Assembly: GCF_006227205.1 (NCBI RefSeq)
Contig: NZ_VCNG01000013.1
Coordinates: 1-64,000 of the forward strand
DNA length: 64,000 bases
Direction of reading: 5' to 3'
Source of the DNA: Pseudomonas sp. ICMP22404
Lineage (GTDB): Bacteria > Pseudomonadota > Gammaproteobacteria > Pseudomonadales > Pseudomonadaceae
In this document: positions 46,261-57,400 of the stretch, in pieces
How positions within the stretch are numbered: the stretch's first letter is position 1
Layout of the letters: each line of letters begins with the position of its first letter
Notes under the pieces: generated by a model
Seen by the model: only the letters and a program-made list of their open reading frames with translations
What the model was told of the DNA's origin: nothing
Databases searched by the model: none
Program-made: the position numbers and the translations under genes

Positions 46261-46354
46261 CTTGTGGGAGCCGAGCTTGCTCGCGATGACGGTGTGTCAG
46301 TCAACATCTCTATTGAATGTACAGACGCCATCGCGAGCAAGCTTGGCTCCCACA
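46261..46354. repeat. BIME array, copy 3
   Basis: Third tandem copy. The arms carry GAGCCGAGCTTGCT / GCAAGCTTGGCTC in place of GAGCGAGCCTGCT, while the internal spacer is the same as in copy 1. Confidence 0.92.
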
Positions 46355-46473
46355 GGTTCGGTGGTGCCTGATCTCGCTCTGGGACAGGCCGACGACTCCG
46401 TGGTGAGGGAGCTTGCTCCCGCTGGGCTGCCGGCAGCCATGCTTTGCGGGGCTCCGCTACAGTCGAGGTTAAC

Positions 46474-46506
46474 GACGCGTCTTGTGAGACACGTCTCTTT
46501 TTTTAA
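46474..46506 (+). terminator. Terminator-like hairpin upstream of tpsB
   Basis: GACGCGTCT (46474-46482) pairs with AGACACGTC (46487-46495) with one mismatch, followed by TCTTTTTTT. No gene on the plus strand lies directly before it (gap 45836-46694 has no gene); it may insulate tpsB from read-through or be a leader attenuator. Confidence 0.5.
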
Positions 46507-46694
46507 CAGAAAATTCCCTCCCCCTTGAACCGAAAGCGATATGCACAGTCTGGTATGCGCGTGGTTTTGCGTATCAGCAGCGTGAGCGGTTTTCGAGGCA
46601 GCCTTGAGCGCCTGGCACCTTCGAAAACAGCACTGGAGACCTGTCTTCAGTCAGCTCGCGAGCGTGCTGTCATTTCCGTATCGAGGGATCGAAC

Positions 46695-48401
46695 ATGTTC
46701 TCACCCGCCCATTGGGCGAGGTTGTGCCTGGCTTTGCTGTGCCTGTCTCCGCTTACCCTGGCTCTCGCCGCCCCGACTCCTGGTGAAACCGACCTGATCC
46801 GCGAGCGCCAGAACCGTTTGCTCGAAGAGCAGCGCCGCCGTCTGGAAGAGCTCAAGGACTTGCCCGGCCAGGAGGCGAAACCGACCCAGCCGACCGCGCC
46901 GGCCGATACCCGTTGCTTCCCCATCAAGACCATCGAACTCAAGGGCGCCGACAGCCTCTCGGCCCGTGAGCGCGAGCGGCTGCTTGAGCCCTACATCGGC
47001 CAATGCCTGGGCGTGCCCCAGCTCAATGAACTGCTCAAGGTCATCACCGACCATTACATCGAAAAAGGCCTGGTCACCAGTCGTGCCTACCTGCCGCAGC
47101 AAGATCTCTCCAGCGGTCACCTCCAAGTGCTGGTGGTCGAAGGCCGGCTCGAAGGCCTGAAAGGTGCCGAGAACAGCCAACTGTCGGAGCGTGAACTGGC
47201 TATGGCGTTTCCCGGCAAGACCGGCGAGCTGGTCAACCTGCGAGAAATCGAGCAGATGGTGGACCAGCTCAACCGCCTGCCGTCGAACCAGGCGCAGATG
47301 GAGCTGACCCCCGGCCAGAACGTCGGCGGCAGTGAAGTGCTGGTCAAGAATACCCCGCAAAAGCCCTGGCGCGCCGGGCTGTCCCGCAGCAACGACGGCC
47401 AGCGCAGCACCGGCGAGCAGCAGTGGGGCACCCGCTTCGAGTGGGACAGTCCACTGGGCCTGGCCGATCAATTGATGCTGCGCGGCGGTCATGACGCGAT
47501 GAGCGATCACCAGCACACCTCCCGCAACGCCATGCTCTATTACAACCTGCCGTTTGGTTGGTGGAACATCAGCTACACCTACAGCCAGAGCGAGTACCGC
47601 TCACAGATCGCGGCCAACGGTTTCAACTTCAAGCAGAGCGGCGACAGCCAGAACCATCAGTTGCGGGTCGAGCGTGTCATCCATCGCGATGCCATGAGCA
47701 AGACCTCCCTCAACACCGGGTTGGCGTATCTGCGCAGCAATAACTTCATCGAAGACAGCAAGCTCAGCGATAGCAGCAATCGCATCAGTGAGGCGCAGTT
47801 CGGTATCAACCACGGCCGTCGGGTCGGCAGTGCCTTCGTCAACCTGGACCTGGGCATGCAGCAAGGCATCGGCGCGTTCGATGCCCAGGGCGACCATGAC
47901 CCGGGCCGCGGACTGCCGAATGCGCGCTACCGCAAATACACCGCCACCGTCAGCTACCTGCAACCCTTCCAGCTATGGGGCGAGTCCCTCAGCTTCAGCA
48001 GCCTGATGACCGGCCAGCGCAGCGAGGATGCGCTGTTCGCGCCGCAACGCATAAGCCTGGGCGGGGAGTCCTCGATTCGGGGTTACAAGGACCAGTCGTT
48101 GGCTGGCGACAGCGGTGGCTATTGGCGCAACGACCTGCGCTGGAGCCGCCCGGTGACCCTGGAGTGGCTGCGTCCGGTGTTTGCCGAATACGGCACCAGC
48201 CTCGGTTATGACCAGGGCGTGATACGCGGCAATCACTACAACAAGGAACCGAGCGGGCGCATGTCGAGCAACTCAGTGGAGTTGTTCGCCCGCGGCGAGC
48301 ACCTGAGCGCCAGCGTCACCTTCGCCCACTCCCTGGAACGTCCGGCTGCCCTGACCGAGCGCGAAGCGCCGATCTATTTCCGCGTGGAAGCTCTTTTTTA
48401 A
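46695..48401 (+). CDS. cdiB: TpsB/CdiB-type outer-membrane transporter (two-partner secretion)
   Basis: A 568-residue Omp85-type two-partner secretion transporter. The signal peptide (about 1-25) is followed by an N-terminal helix/linker, a POTRA-2 and ShlB-type POTRA (RCFPIKTIELKGADSL, IEKGLVTSRAYLPQQDLSSGHLQVLVVEGRLEGL) and a 16-strand barrel. The L6 motif reads GGESSIRGYKDQSLAGDSGGYW (shown only in part, SIRGY). It should export the TpsA protein encoded 39 nt downstream. The gap between it and the PAP2 gene is about 860 bp, with a BIME array. Confidence 0.93.
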   Translation: MFSPAHWARLCLALLCLSPLTLALAAPTPGETDLIRERQNRLLEEQRRRLEELKDLPGQEAKPTQPTAPADTRCFPIKTIELKGADSLSARERERLLEPYIGQCLGVPQLNELLKVITDHYIEKGLVTSRAYLPQQDLSSGHLQVLVVEGRLEGLKGAENSQLSERELAMAFPGKTGELVNLREIEQMVDQLNRLPSNQAQMELTPGQNVGGSEVLVKNTPQKPWRAGLSRSNDGQRSTGEQQWGTRFEWDSPLGLADQLMLRGGHDAMSDHQHTSRNAMLYYNLPFGWWNISYTYSQSEYRSQIAANGFNFKQSGDSQNHQLRVERVIHRDAMSKTSLNTGLAYLRSNNFIEDSKLSDSSNRISEAQFGINHGRRVGSAFVNLDLGMQQGIGAFDAQGDHDPGRGLPNARYRKYTATVSYLQPFQLWGESLSFSSLMTGQRSEDALFAPQRISLGGESSIRGYKDQSLAGDSGGYWRNDLRWSRPVTLEWLRPVFAEYGTSLGYDQGVIRGNHYNKEPSGRMSSNSVELFARGEHLSASVTFAHSLERPAALTEREAPIYFRVEALF

Positions 48402-48440
48402 ATTCTGCCCTTTTAAATGCTGTAGCAACGAGACCTGATC

Positions 48441-51400
48441 ATGGACGACCGCCAATACGCCTTGCTGGCCCGCCAACCTTCTGCCGCCCTGAAAACCCGA
48501 GAACTGTTCTGGGGCATGCCCAAGCGCGGCCTGGCGTTCCTGTTGGCCAACGTCATGTTCTGGCAACCGATGTGGGCCCAGGCCGACGGCATCGTCGTCA
48601 GTGCGCCGGGCACCAGCCTCGGCCAGGCGGGCAACGGCGTGCCCATCGTCAACATCGCCAAGCCCAACGGCAGCGGTCTGTCCCACAACCAGTTCAAGGA
48701 CTACAACGTCGGCAGCAACGGCGTCATTCTCAATAACGCCACCAACCCGGCTCAATCCACGCAGTTGGGCGGGATCATCCTCGGCAACCCTAATCTGAAG
48801 GGGACGGCGGCCCGGGTCATTCTCAACGAAGTCAACGGTGGCAGCCCCAGCCAGTTGCGCGGCTACACCGAAGTGGCGGGGCAGTCGGCCCACGTCATCG
48901 TCGCCAACCCCTATGGCATCACCTGTAATGGTTGCGGTTTCATCAACACTCCGCAGGCGACCCTGACCACCGGCAAACCAGTCATTGAAAACGGCCAACT
49001 CCGGAGCTACCAGGTCGACCAGGGCAGCGTCACCGTCGAAGGCGCGGGCCTCAACGCCAACAACGTCGACCGCTTCGAAATCATCACCCGCAGCGCCAGG
49101 ATCAACGCCGAGATCCAGGCCAGGAACCTGACCATCGTCGCCGGCCGCAACGACGTCGACGCATCCACCCTCAACGCCACCGCCCGGGCCGACGACGGCA
49201 GCGCCAAGCCGCAACTGGCCATCGACTCCTCGGCCCTGGGCGGCATGTACGCCGGGGCGATCAAGCTGGTGGGCACCGAGGCCGGCGTCGGGGTGAAGCT
49301 GGACGGCAAACTGATCGCCAGCGGTGGCGACATCCAGCTCGATGCCAATGGGCATTTGAGCCTGGCCCAGACCGCTGCAGCCGGTGCCGTCAACGTCAAC
49401 GCCGCCAGTCTCGACGCCCAGAGACCGGTCTACGCCGGCACCGCGTTGACCGTGAAAACCCAGGGCGACCTGACGAGCCAGAACAACCTGGTGGCCCGCG
49501 ACAGCATTCGCCTGGACAGCGGCGGCACCCTGCGTAACAACGGGATCATCGAAGCTGGGGTCAACGCCGATAACACGCGCAATACCAGCGGCGACGTCAC
49601 CCTCACCGCCAAACAACTGAACAACAGCGGCAAAACAGTCGCTGCCAGTCGCGACCTGACGGTGACCACGACCGATACGTTGAACAACCAGGGCGGTACG
49701 CTCAGCGGCCAGCGCAAGACCACCGTCACGGCCAAGGTCGTGGATAACCGCGCCAAAGGCCGCATCCTGGGCAATACCGAGGTGAACGTTAAGGCCGATC
49801 AAGTGCTCAACGGCAGCGGCGGCCTGATCAATAGCCAGGACGTCTTGCAAGTGATGGCGGGCCAGTTGGATAACAACGCCGGTGAACTGTCGAGCCTGAA
49901 CACCGCGACGCTGGTGCTCGGTAGCCTGGACAACCTCACCGGCCTGGTGATGACCGGCAAGCAGCTGGATATCACCGCGACCGGCGCGGTCAACAACCAG
50001 GGCGGCGAACTGTCGACCCAAGGCCTGATGACCCTCAAGGCGGCAAGCCTGAACAACCGCGACAAGGGCACCATCGCCGCCAACGGCAACCTGATCGTGA
50101 CCGCCACGAAAGGGGCAATCGACAACGGCAACAATGGCCTGATTGCCAGCCGCAACGCCGAGCTGAAGGTGACCGCCGCCAGCCTGGACAACGCCAAGGG
50201 CACCCTGCAGGGCAAAGGATTGGTGAAGGTCGACATTGCGGGCGATATCGATAACCAGGCCGGCTCGATCATCGCCCAGGACGCGAACCTGAATGTCTTC
50301 GCCACCAACCTGGACAACCGCGGCGGTGTGCTGTCCAGCGTCAAGGCTGCGCTGGAGGCGCAGGTCAGCGGCGTGCTGAAAAACGGCCATGACCTGAATG
50401 GCCAGGGCGGCACGATCCAGGCGAAAGGCCTGACCCTCGAAGCCCTCGCCGGGCTGTTCAACGACGGCGGACGCATCGCGGCGCAGGCTGGGGATGCCGT
50501 GCTCGATACCGGCAGCGCCCGTTTCGACAACAGCAACGGCGGCCTCTATGCCAGCGGCAAGGTGAAGGTCGACGCCCTGAACCTGGACAACAGCCACGGC
50601 CAGATCAGTGCCAGGCAGATCGATCTCAACCTCAACGGTATTCTGAACAATACCCAAGGCATCATCGAAGGCGACAACAGCCTGGATGTCCTCGCCGCCA
50701 GCCTCGTCAATCACAACGGCCAGCTGCGCACGCTGGGCCGCGACAGCACCACCGTGTTCTCCATCGGTGGCCTGTTCGACAACAGCAACGGCACCCTGGA
50801 AACCGTCAGTAACGACGTCGGCTTCACCCTCGGCAGCCTGAACAACCAGAGCGGCAAGCTGCGCCACATCGGTGCCGGCGCATTCGGCCTGAACCTCACG
50901 CAATTGGGCGCAGTCGGCGGCAGCCTGGTGACCTACGGCACCCTCGTGCTCGATGCTGACCGCTGGACCAACAGCACCTCGATCCAGGCCGAACACCTCA
51001 CCGTCAACGTCAAGCACCTGACCCAGACTGCGACCGGCCAGTTACTCAGCGCCAACAGCTTTACCGGCACCGGTATCGACTGGCGCAACGACGGCCTGAT
51101 CGGCAGCGACGGCTTGATCGATGTCCAGCTCTCCGGCCAATACGCGGGTAACGGCCGCTTGAGCAGCCTGGGCACCTTGGGCCTCAAGGCCGCACTGATC
51201 GATCTTGAGGAAAACGCCAGTGTCGCCGGCGGTGGGAATACCACGGTGCATGCCGACGGCGTATTCAACAACCGCGGCCGCGTGACCTCGGCGGCGGGCA
51301 TGAATGTCACGGCGCAGGGCATCAATAACCAGGGCACCCTGGGCAGCGCCGGGTTGCTGAGCGTTGGCACCGGTGCACTGCACAACGAAAACGGCCTGAT

Positions 51401-54400
51401 CTTCAGCGGTGCCGACATGGCCCTGAAGGTCGACAGCCTGACCAACCTCAACGCCGACATCTACAGCCTGGGCAACCTGAGCATCGACCGTGACGGCCTG
51501 GGCACGAAGGCCTCCAGCATCGTCAACAGCTCGGGTTCGCTGCAAAGCGACGGCAACATGAACCTGGCCGCCAGCACGATTGAAAACGTGCGAACCCTAT
51601 TGACCACCCACGACGCCGGCATCTACACCGCGTCGATCAGGGAAGTCGCCTGCATCGAAGGCGTCAACGCTGGGGATTGCAGCGGCGGCAAGGAAAACCA
51701 CGTCTGGCAGATCATCCAGCGTGACAAGTTTGAGGTCACCGCCGCCAGCGTGGCCTCCAGCATCACCTCCGGCGGCAACCTGAATATCCGGGCCGGTGAC
51801 CTGACCAATAGCAGCAGTACCATCGGCGCAGGCGGCGCCCTCACCGCCAACCTCGTCAGCCTGAACAACATCGGCATCGAAACCCACGACACCGAAACCT
51901 CGCGCACCTTCGTGTCCGAGCGCACGCGCAGTCCTGGCGGCTGGCGTACCCTCGCCGATAATTTCACCAACAAGTACTGGTTCCAGAGCCCCGGCTACAA
52001 CCCTGCCAACCTCGGCGGCCTGGAAGCTGACATGAGCCGTTTCATCGGCACGACCGAGCGCGAACTACTGCAATTCGGCAGCAGCCGGGCCCTGTCCCAC
52101 GATACCCAGACCTACGCCGCGATCATCCAGTCCGGCGGTGCAATCGATATCCGCACCCAGAGCAACGCCAACAACAGTGTCATCCGGGGCGGCTACAACT
52201 ACGTCGGCGCCGGCCCGCGCACCGACACGGGCGCCGACGGGCAATTTTCAACCCGCATCACCGTCAACCAACAGCTCTCACCCGACCTCGCCCAACAGCA
52301 AGTCAACCCGGTAACCCTGCCCGGCTTCGACCTGCCCACCGGCCAGAACGGCCTGTTCCGCCTGAACGAAGGTAGCGGCACTCCGACCCAAGGCAGCGGC
52401 CTGACCCAAGTGCGCGGCCTGCCGGACCGCTCGTTCCAGGCCAACCCGCAAAAATACCTGATCGAAACCAACCCGACGCTGACCGACATGCGCCGGTTCA
52501 TGAGCTCGGATTACCTGCTGTCCAACCTGGGTTACGACCCCGACGATGCGGCCAAGCGCCTGGGCGACGGCTTCTACGAACAACGCCTGATTCAGCAAGC
52601 CGTCATCGCCCGCACCGGCCAGCGTTTCCTCGACGGCCAGACCTCCGATGAAGGCATGTTCAAGTACCTGATGAACAACGCCATCGCCAGCAAGGACGCC
52701 CTCAACCTGTCCTTGGGCGTAAGCCTGACCGGCGAACAGGTCGCGGCGCTGACCCACGACATCGTCTGGATGGAAAACCAGACGGTGAACGGCCAGCAAG
52801 TGCTGGTGCCGGTGCTTTACCTGGCGAACGCCAACCATCGGCTGGCGCCGAATGGGGCGTTGATCCAGGGCAGCGACGTCACGTTGATTGCCGGTAAGAA
52901 CCTGAACAACGCCGGGACGTTGCGGGCGTCCAATAACCTGGTTGCCACGGCTAACGACAGCCTGGTGAACAGTGGGTTGCTGGAGGCGGGGAATCGGCTG
53001 GATGCGTTGGCGAGTAATGATCTGACTAACCGGGCGGGTGGGGTTATTTCTGGCCGGGATGTCAGCGTTGTTGCGCTTGCGGGGGATGTGACCAACGAGC
53101 GGACTGTCACCCGTCATGCCAGCAGCACGGGCTACAAGACTGAGCAGCGGGATTTCGTCGACAGCGCGGCGCGGATCGAGGCGAGTCATGACCTGAGCGT
53201 GGGTACCGGGCGCGATCTCAACAACGCGGGCGGCGCGCTGAAGAGCGGTAACGACACCACCTTGCGCGCTGCCAGGGATCTGAAGATTACGGCTGCCGAG
53301 CAGGCCGATAGCAACCGGTTGGGTAACCGATATCGGGATCAAACCATCACCCAGAACGGTTCCAGCGTTACGGCTGGCGGTGATCTGAACGTAACGGCCG
53401 GACAGGACCTGAGGGTTGTAGCAAGCAACCTCATCGCCCAGACCGCTTTGGCGCTGAGCGCCGGGCGAGATATCGCTATCGAGTCCGCCGCCAACGAAAG
53501 CCACCGTTCTTCGCAAAGCAAAAAAATCAAAAGCAGCAACGACCTTGTTCGCCAGCAGTCCTCGGTTGTCCAGTCGGGCGGGAATCTAAGCGTCCAAGCG
53601 GGGCAGGACCTGAGCCTGGTCGCCAGCCGCCTGAAAGGCGCCGGGAATGTTGCCCTCGATGCCAGTCGAGACATCAATCTCTTGTCGGCAAAGGACGAAA
53701 CGGCCGAGTTCTATTCGAAGAAAAGCAAAGGCTCCTTTGGCCGCAGCAAAAGCGAACAGCGGGAAAGTTACGACAGCACCAATGTCGCGTCGGTGGTCGA
53801 GGCCGGACAAGACCTGACCGTCAACACCCGCAAAAACGCCAATGGTGGCATGAGCATCAATGGTGGGCGCGATGTAACGGTCGTTGGCAGCCAGCTCAAG
53901 GCTCAGGGTGACCTGATGCTGGGGGGCACGGGTGATATCGCCGTGCTATCGGGGGTTGAAGAGCACGGTTCCTACAGCAAGAAGACCAAATCGGGTTTCC
54001 TCGGCCTGTCCAAAAGCGGCAAGAGCGAACTGAAGACCACCGCGTCTCAGGTCGCCAGTGAACTGGACGCAGGCAACGATGTGGTGGTGGCCGCCGGCAA
54101 CGATCTACGTGTGCGGGCCAGCCAAACCACCGCTGGCAATGATGTCGAGCTACGTGCGGGGTTGGTCAATAAAGAGGGCGATATCAATCTCGTCTCTGCC
54201 AACGACACTGCTTATAGCCGTACTGAGGAATACAAGAAGAAAACCGGGCTTTCGGTTTCGGGTGGGTTCTTGTCGTTTGCTTCGGCCAAGGAGGCGGGGC
54301 GAATAGCGCAGAGCAGTACCAGTGTGGGCAGTCAGGTGACGGCGGATCGTGACGCGATGCTGCAAGCAGAGCGCGATATCAATCTGATTGGCAGCGGTAT

Positions 54401-57400
54401 CGATGCCGGGCGTAACGTCAGCCTTAATGCCGGACGTGACGTCAATGTGGCCGCGGCGAGAAACGAAAACTCCGAGCAGCAATGGTCCAAGGAGAAGCAG
54501 TCGGGTATAGGCGTTTCCAGCGATGCCAATGGAATCAACTTCTTCGCCGGTACCGATAGCGTCAAGGAAAAGGATCGCCTCGAACAGCAGACAGCTGCCG
54601 TCAGTCGGATCAGTGCGGGCCAGGACGTTGCCATCAACGCCCTGCGCGACATAAACCAGACCGGTTCCGACCTTCGCGCCACGCGTGATATCGACCTCAC
54701 GGCTGGTCGCAATATCAACATCGATGCCGCGCGCGAAACCCAACTGACTGAACAGGAACGCGAAGCCAGTCGTAACGGGCTTGGCGTGTCTTTCAGTCAC
54801 AACTATGGCCGCACCAGGGATGCGGTCAGCGGCGCGGGGAAGGGTGAGAACGGAGTCAGCAAGGCTTCCAGCACCCTCAAGGGCATTGATGCCGTCACCC
54901 AGTTCGTCAACGGCCCGACGGCGGACGTCAAATTCGGCAACAGCACCCAAACCAGTAGCCAGCAGGTTATCGAACAGACCAATCGAGCGTCGACGCTGGA
55001 TGCGGGCAATGACGTTACCCTGGACGCTGGCAACGATGTCATCGTCAAGGGCGCTCAGCTACAGGCCGGACGTGACATCAACATCAAAGGTCGCGACGTC
55101 ACGCTGGACGTGGCAAAGGGCAGTGTCACCCAGGAAAGCAGCGAGCGCCAAAGCTGGAGCGGTATTCATGGTGGCACCAGTGGCGGCCTCAAGCTGGGCG
55201 TGGGTGGCAGCTACGGCTTAGCCACCGGGGATGGCGTCTACGGCAGTTCGACGCCGACCCAGGTCGCTGCCGGTAGAGACTTCAATGTCGATGCCAGCCA
55301 TGACATCAATCTGGTTGGAACCCAGGCCAAGGCCGGGCGGGATATCGCGCTTGATGCCGGCAATGACCTGAACATCCGGTCGGCGCAGAACGACAGCAAC
55401 AGCGAAAACAACCGCCACAATGGCGGTGGTGAAGCGGGCCTGACGTTCGGCTCACAAGGCTTCGGCGTCTACGTCAGTGTGAACATTGGCAAGGGCGACC
55501 TGGAACGTGAAGGCAAGCGCCAGCAAGAAGCCTACCTGTACGCCGGAAACCGACTGGGCTTCGACAGTGACAAAGACACCAACATCACGGGCGCCACGTT
55601 GCGTGGCGATGAAGTCGTTGGCCGCGTTGGCGGCGACCTGAATGTCTCCTCGGCACCCGACACCGGCAAAGTCAAGGGTAAGGAATTCGACCTCAGTGTC
55701 ACAGCCACCTTTGGGCCGGGTGCTGGCGTCAGTGGATCGGTGGGGTATGGAAAGACAACCGGTGAGACTAATTGGGTCGAGCAGCAAGCCAGCATCATCG
55801 GCAAAAACAAGGTCGACATTCGCACTGAAGATCATACCCAACTGGACGGTGCTTTGATTGCTGCCGACAACGGCAACCTCAAACTGGACACCGGGACCCT
55901 GGATTTCAGTGACATTGCCGGTAAGGACAAGGAGCACGGCTATTACCTGAACGTCGGCGGCAGTTACTCCGCTGGCAGCAGCGGCGAAACCACCCAGGAC
56001 CCCAGTCAGGTCGGCAAGGGCAAGGAAGGAGAGAACGGCTGGAGCGTCAGCGGCTGGGAGTATGAGAAAGACCGTGAGCAGATCGTCAGGGCCACGGTGG
56101 GGGCTGGCGAGATTGTGGTGCGTGATGACGCCCGGACCGGAGCTGATTCGACCACGGGGCTAAATCGGGATGTGAGCAAGGCCTACGAGATCACCAAGGA
56201 TGATGAGTCGCGCACTGATTTGTATGTGACCAAGTCTTCGCTGGAGGCGGTGGGCGATGCTTCGGGCACCCTGCATGCCTGGAAAACCAGCATTGAAAAA
56301 TATCCGGAGAACAGTCAGAAGGCCTACAAAGAAGCCCTTGAGCTGATTCAGGGACCGGTTCGATCCGCTGAACAAGCCTGGAACAGCATCCAGGCGCAGA
56401 GGGTTTCGATTGAGGAGGTGCCTGCTTCGGCCCGAGCTGCGTTGGGGGATGAGGCTGCGCTGAATATCGCGAAGAATCTCGTTCGAAATGGTCGGGATCC
56501 TGGCGAGATTAAGGATCTGAAGTCCGAGGACGTCGCTGTTATCCAGAGTTTCGCGAAGCGATTCTCGGACTTCGCCAAACTGCAAGAGGCCTGCGACGTC
56601 ACAGGAGGCTGTGCACCGGGCGATCCTAGCGACAAGCAGCGTACTGCTGCCATCTACAAAGACGTGGATGGCACCTTGAAGTTCAGATACGTCACCGACG
56701 TTCAGGTAAACACCCCTGGCAGGAAGTTGCTGCAAGAAACAGCGAAGCTGCAAACCTATCTGGATGGCCTTCCAGTTGAGCAAGCGCAGCTCTTGGGCTT
56801 GGGAATTCAGGCCGTTATGGGCCCCGGCAAGATGGCGGTCGGTCTGGCTGGCAACGTGGTAGTCAACAAACTGTTTGGCGACAAGATCGCTACGGCCAAG
56901 GATTCGATATCGAAATCGATTGCCAGCGAGCTCAGCGGCAAGAACAAGAATGACCTGGAGGTTAGCGACAATCTCTTTAAGGTTCGCTACGAACAGGGCC
57001 GGGATGAGCAGAAGGGAGATGTGTATGTTCGTGGCGCAACGACGCTACTGAATATCGCCTTGGGGACGGTTACGAATGCGGCGGGTGCGGCGACAGGTAA
57101 GGTTGTTGGTGTTGTAGGGAAAGGGCGTTCGGATGGTATAACGGACGGTGCCGATGGGCTGGGAAGAGGGCCGATAGATCCTGATTGGGATAAGAAGTTT
57201 GGGGAAACGCCGTCGAAGGGATGGGTAGAGGCCGGGCCAAGAGGCGATCAGTCATCTGTTTCGCCTAATGAATCGAAAACAGGCACTGGTAGTAACGCAA
57301 CGTCATCCCAAGCCGTCGTAAAGGTAAACACCGGCGAGTCAGTAAAAGGATCTCCGACGTACGAGATACTCAACAATCCAAATGTCCGGAGCCCTAACAC

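Noticed and set aside
45993..46354. Regularly spaced repeats considered as a CRISPR array
   Set aside because: The units are about 94 bp palindromes with a 134-bp period and matching spacers, i.e. BIMEs; spacers are not unique and no cas gene is present.
48273..51017. A 914-codon open frame on the minus strand opposite cdiA
   Set aside because: It is a by-product of the high-GC, repetitive cdiA coding strand; its translation is compositionally odd and cdiA has clear domain motifs in the sense strand.
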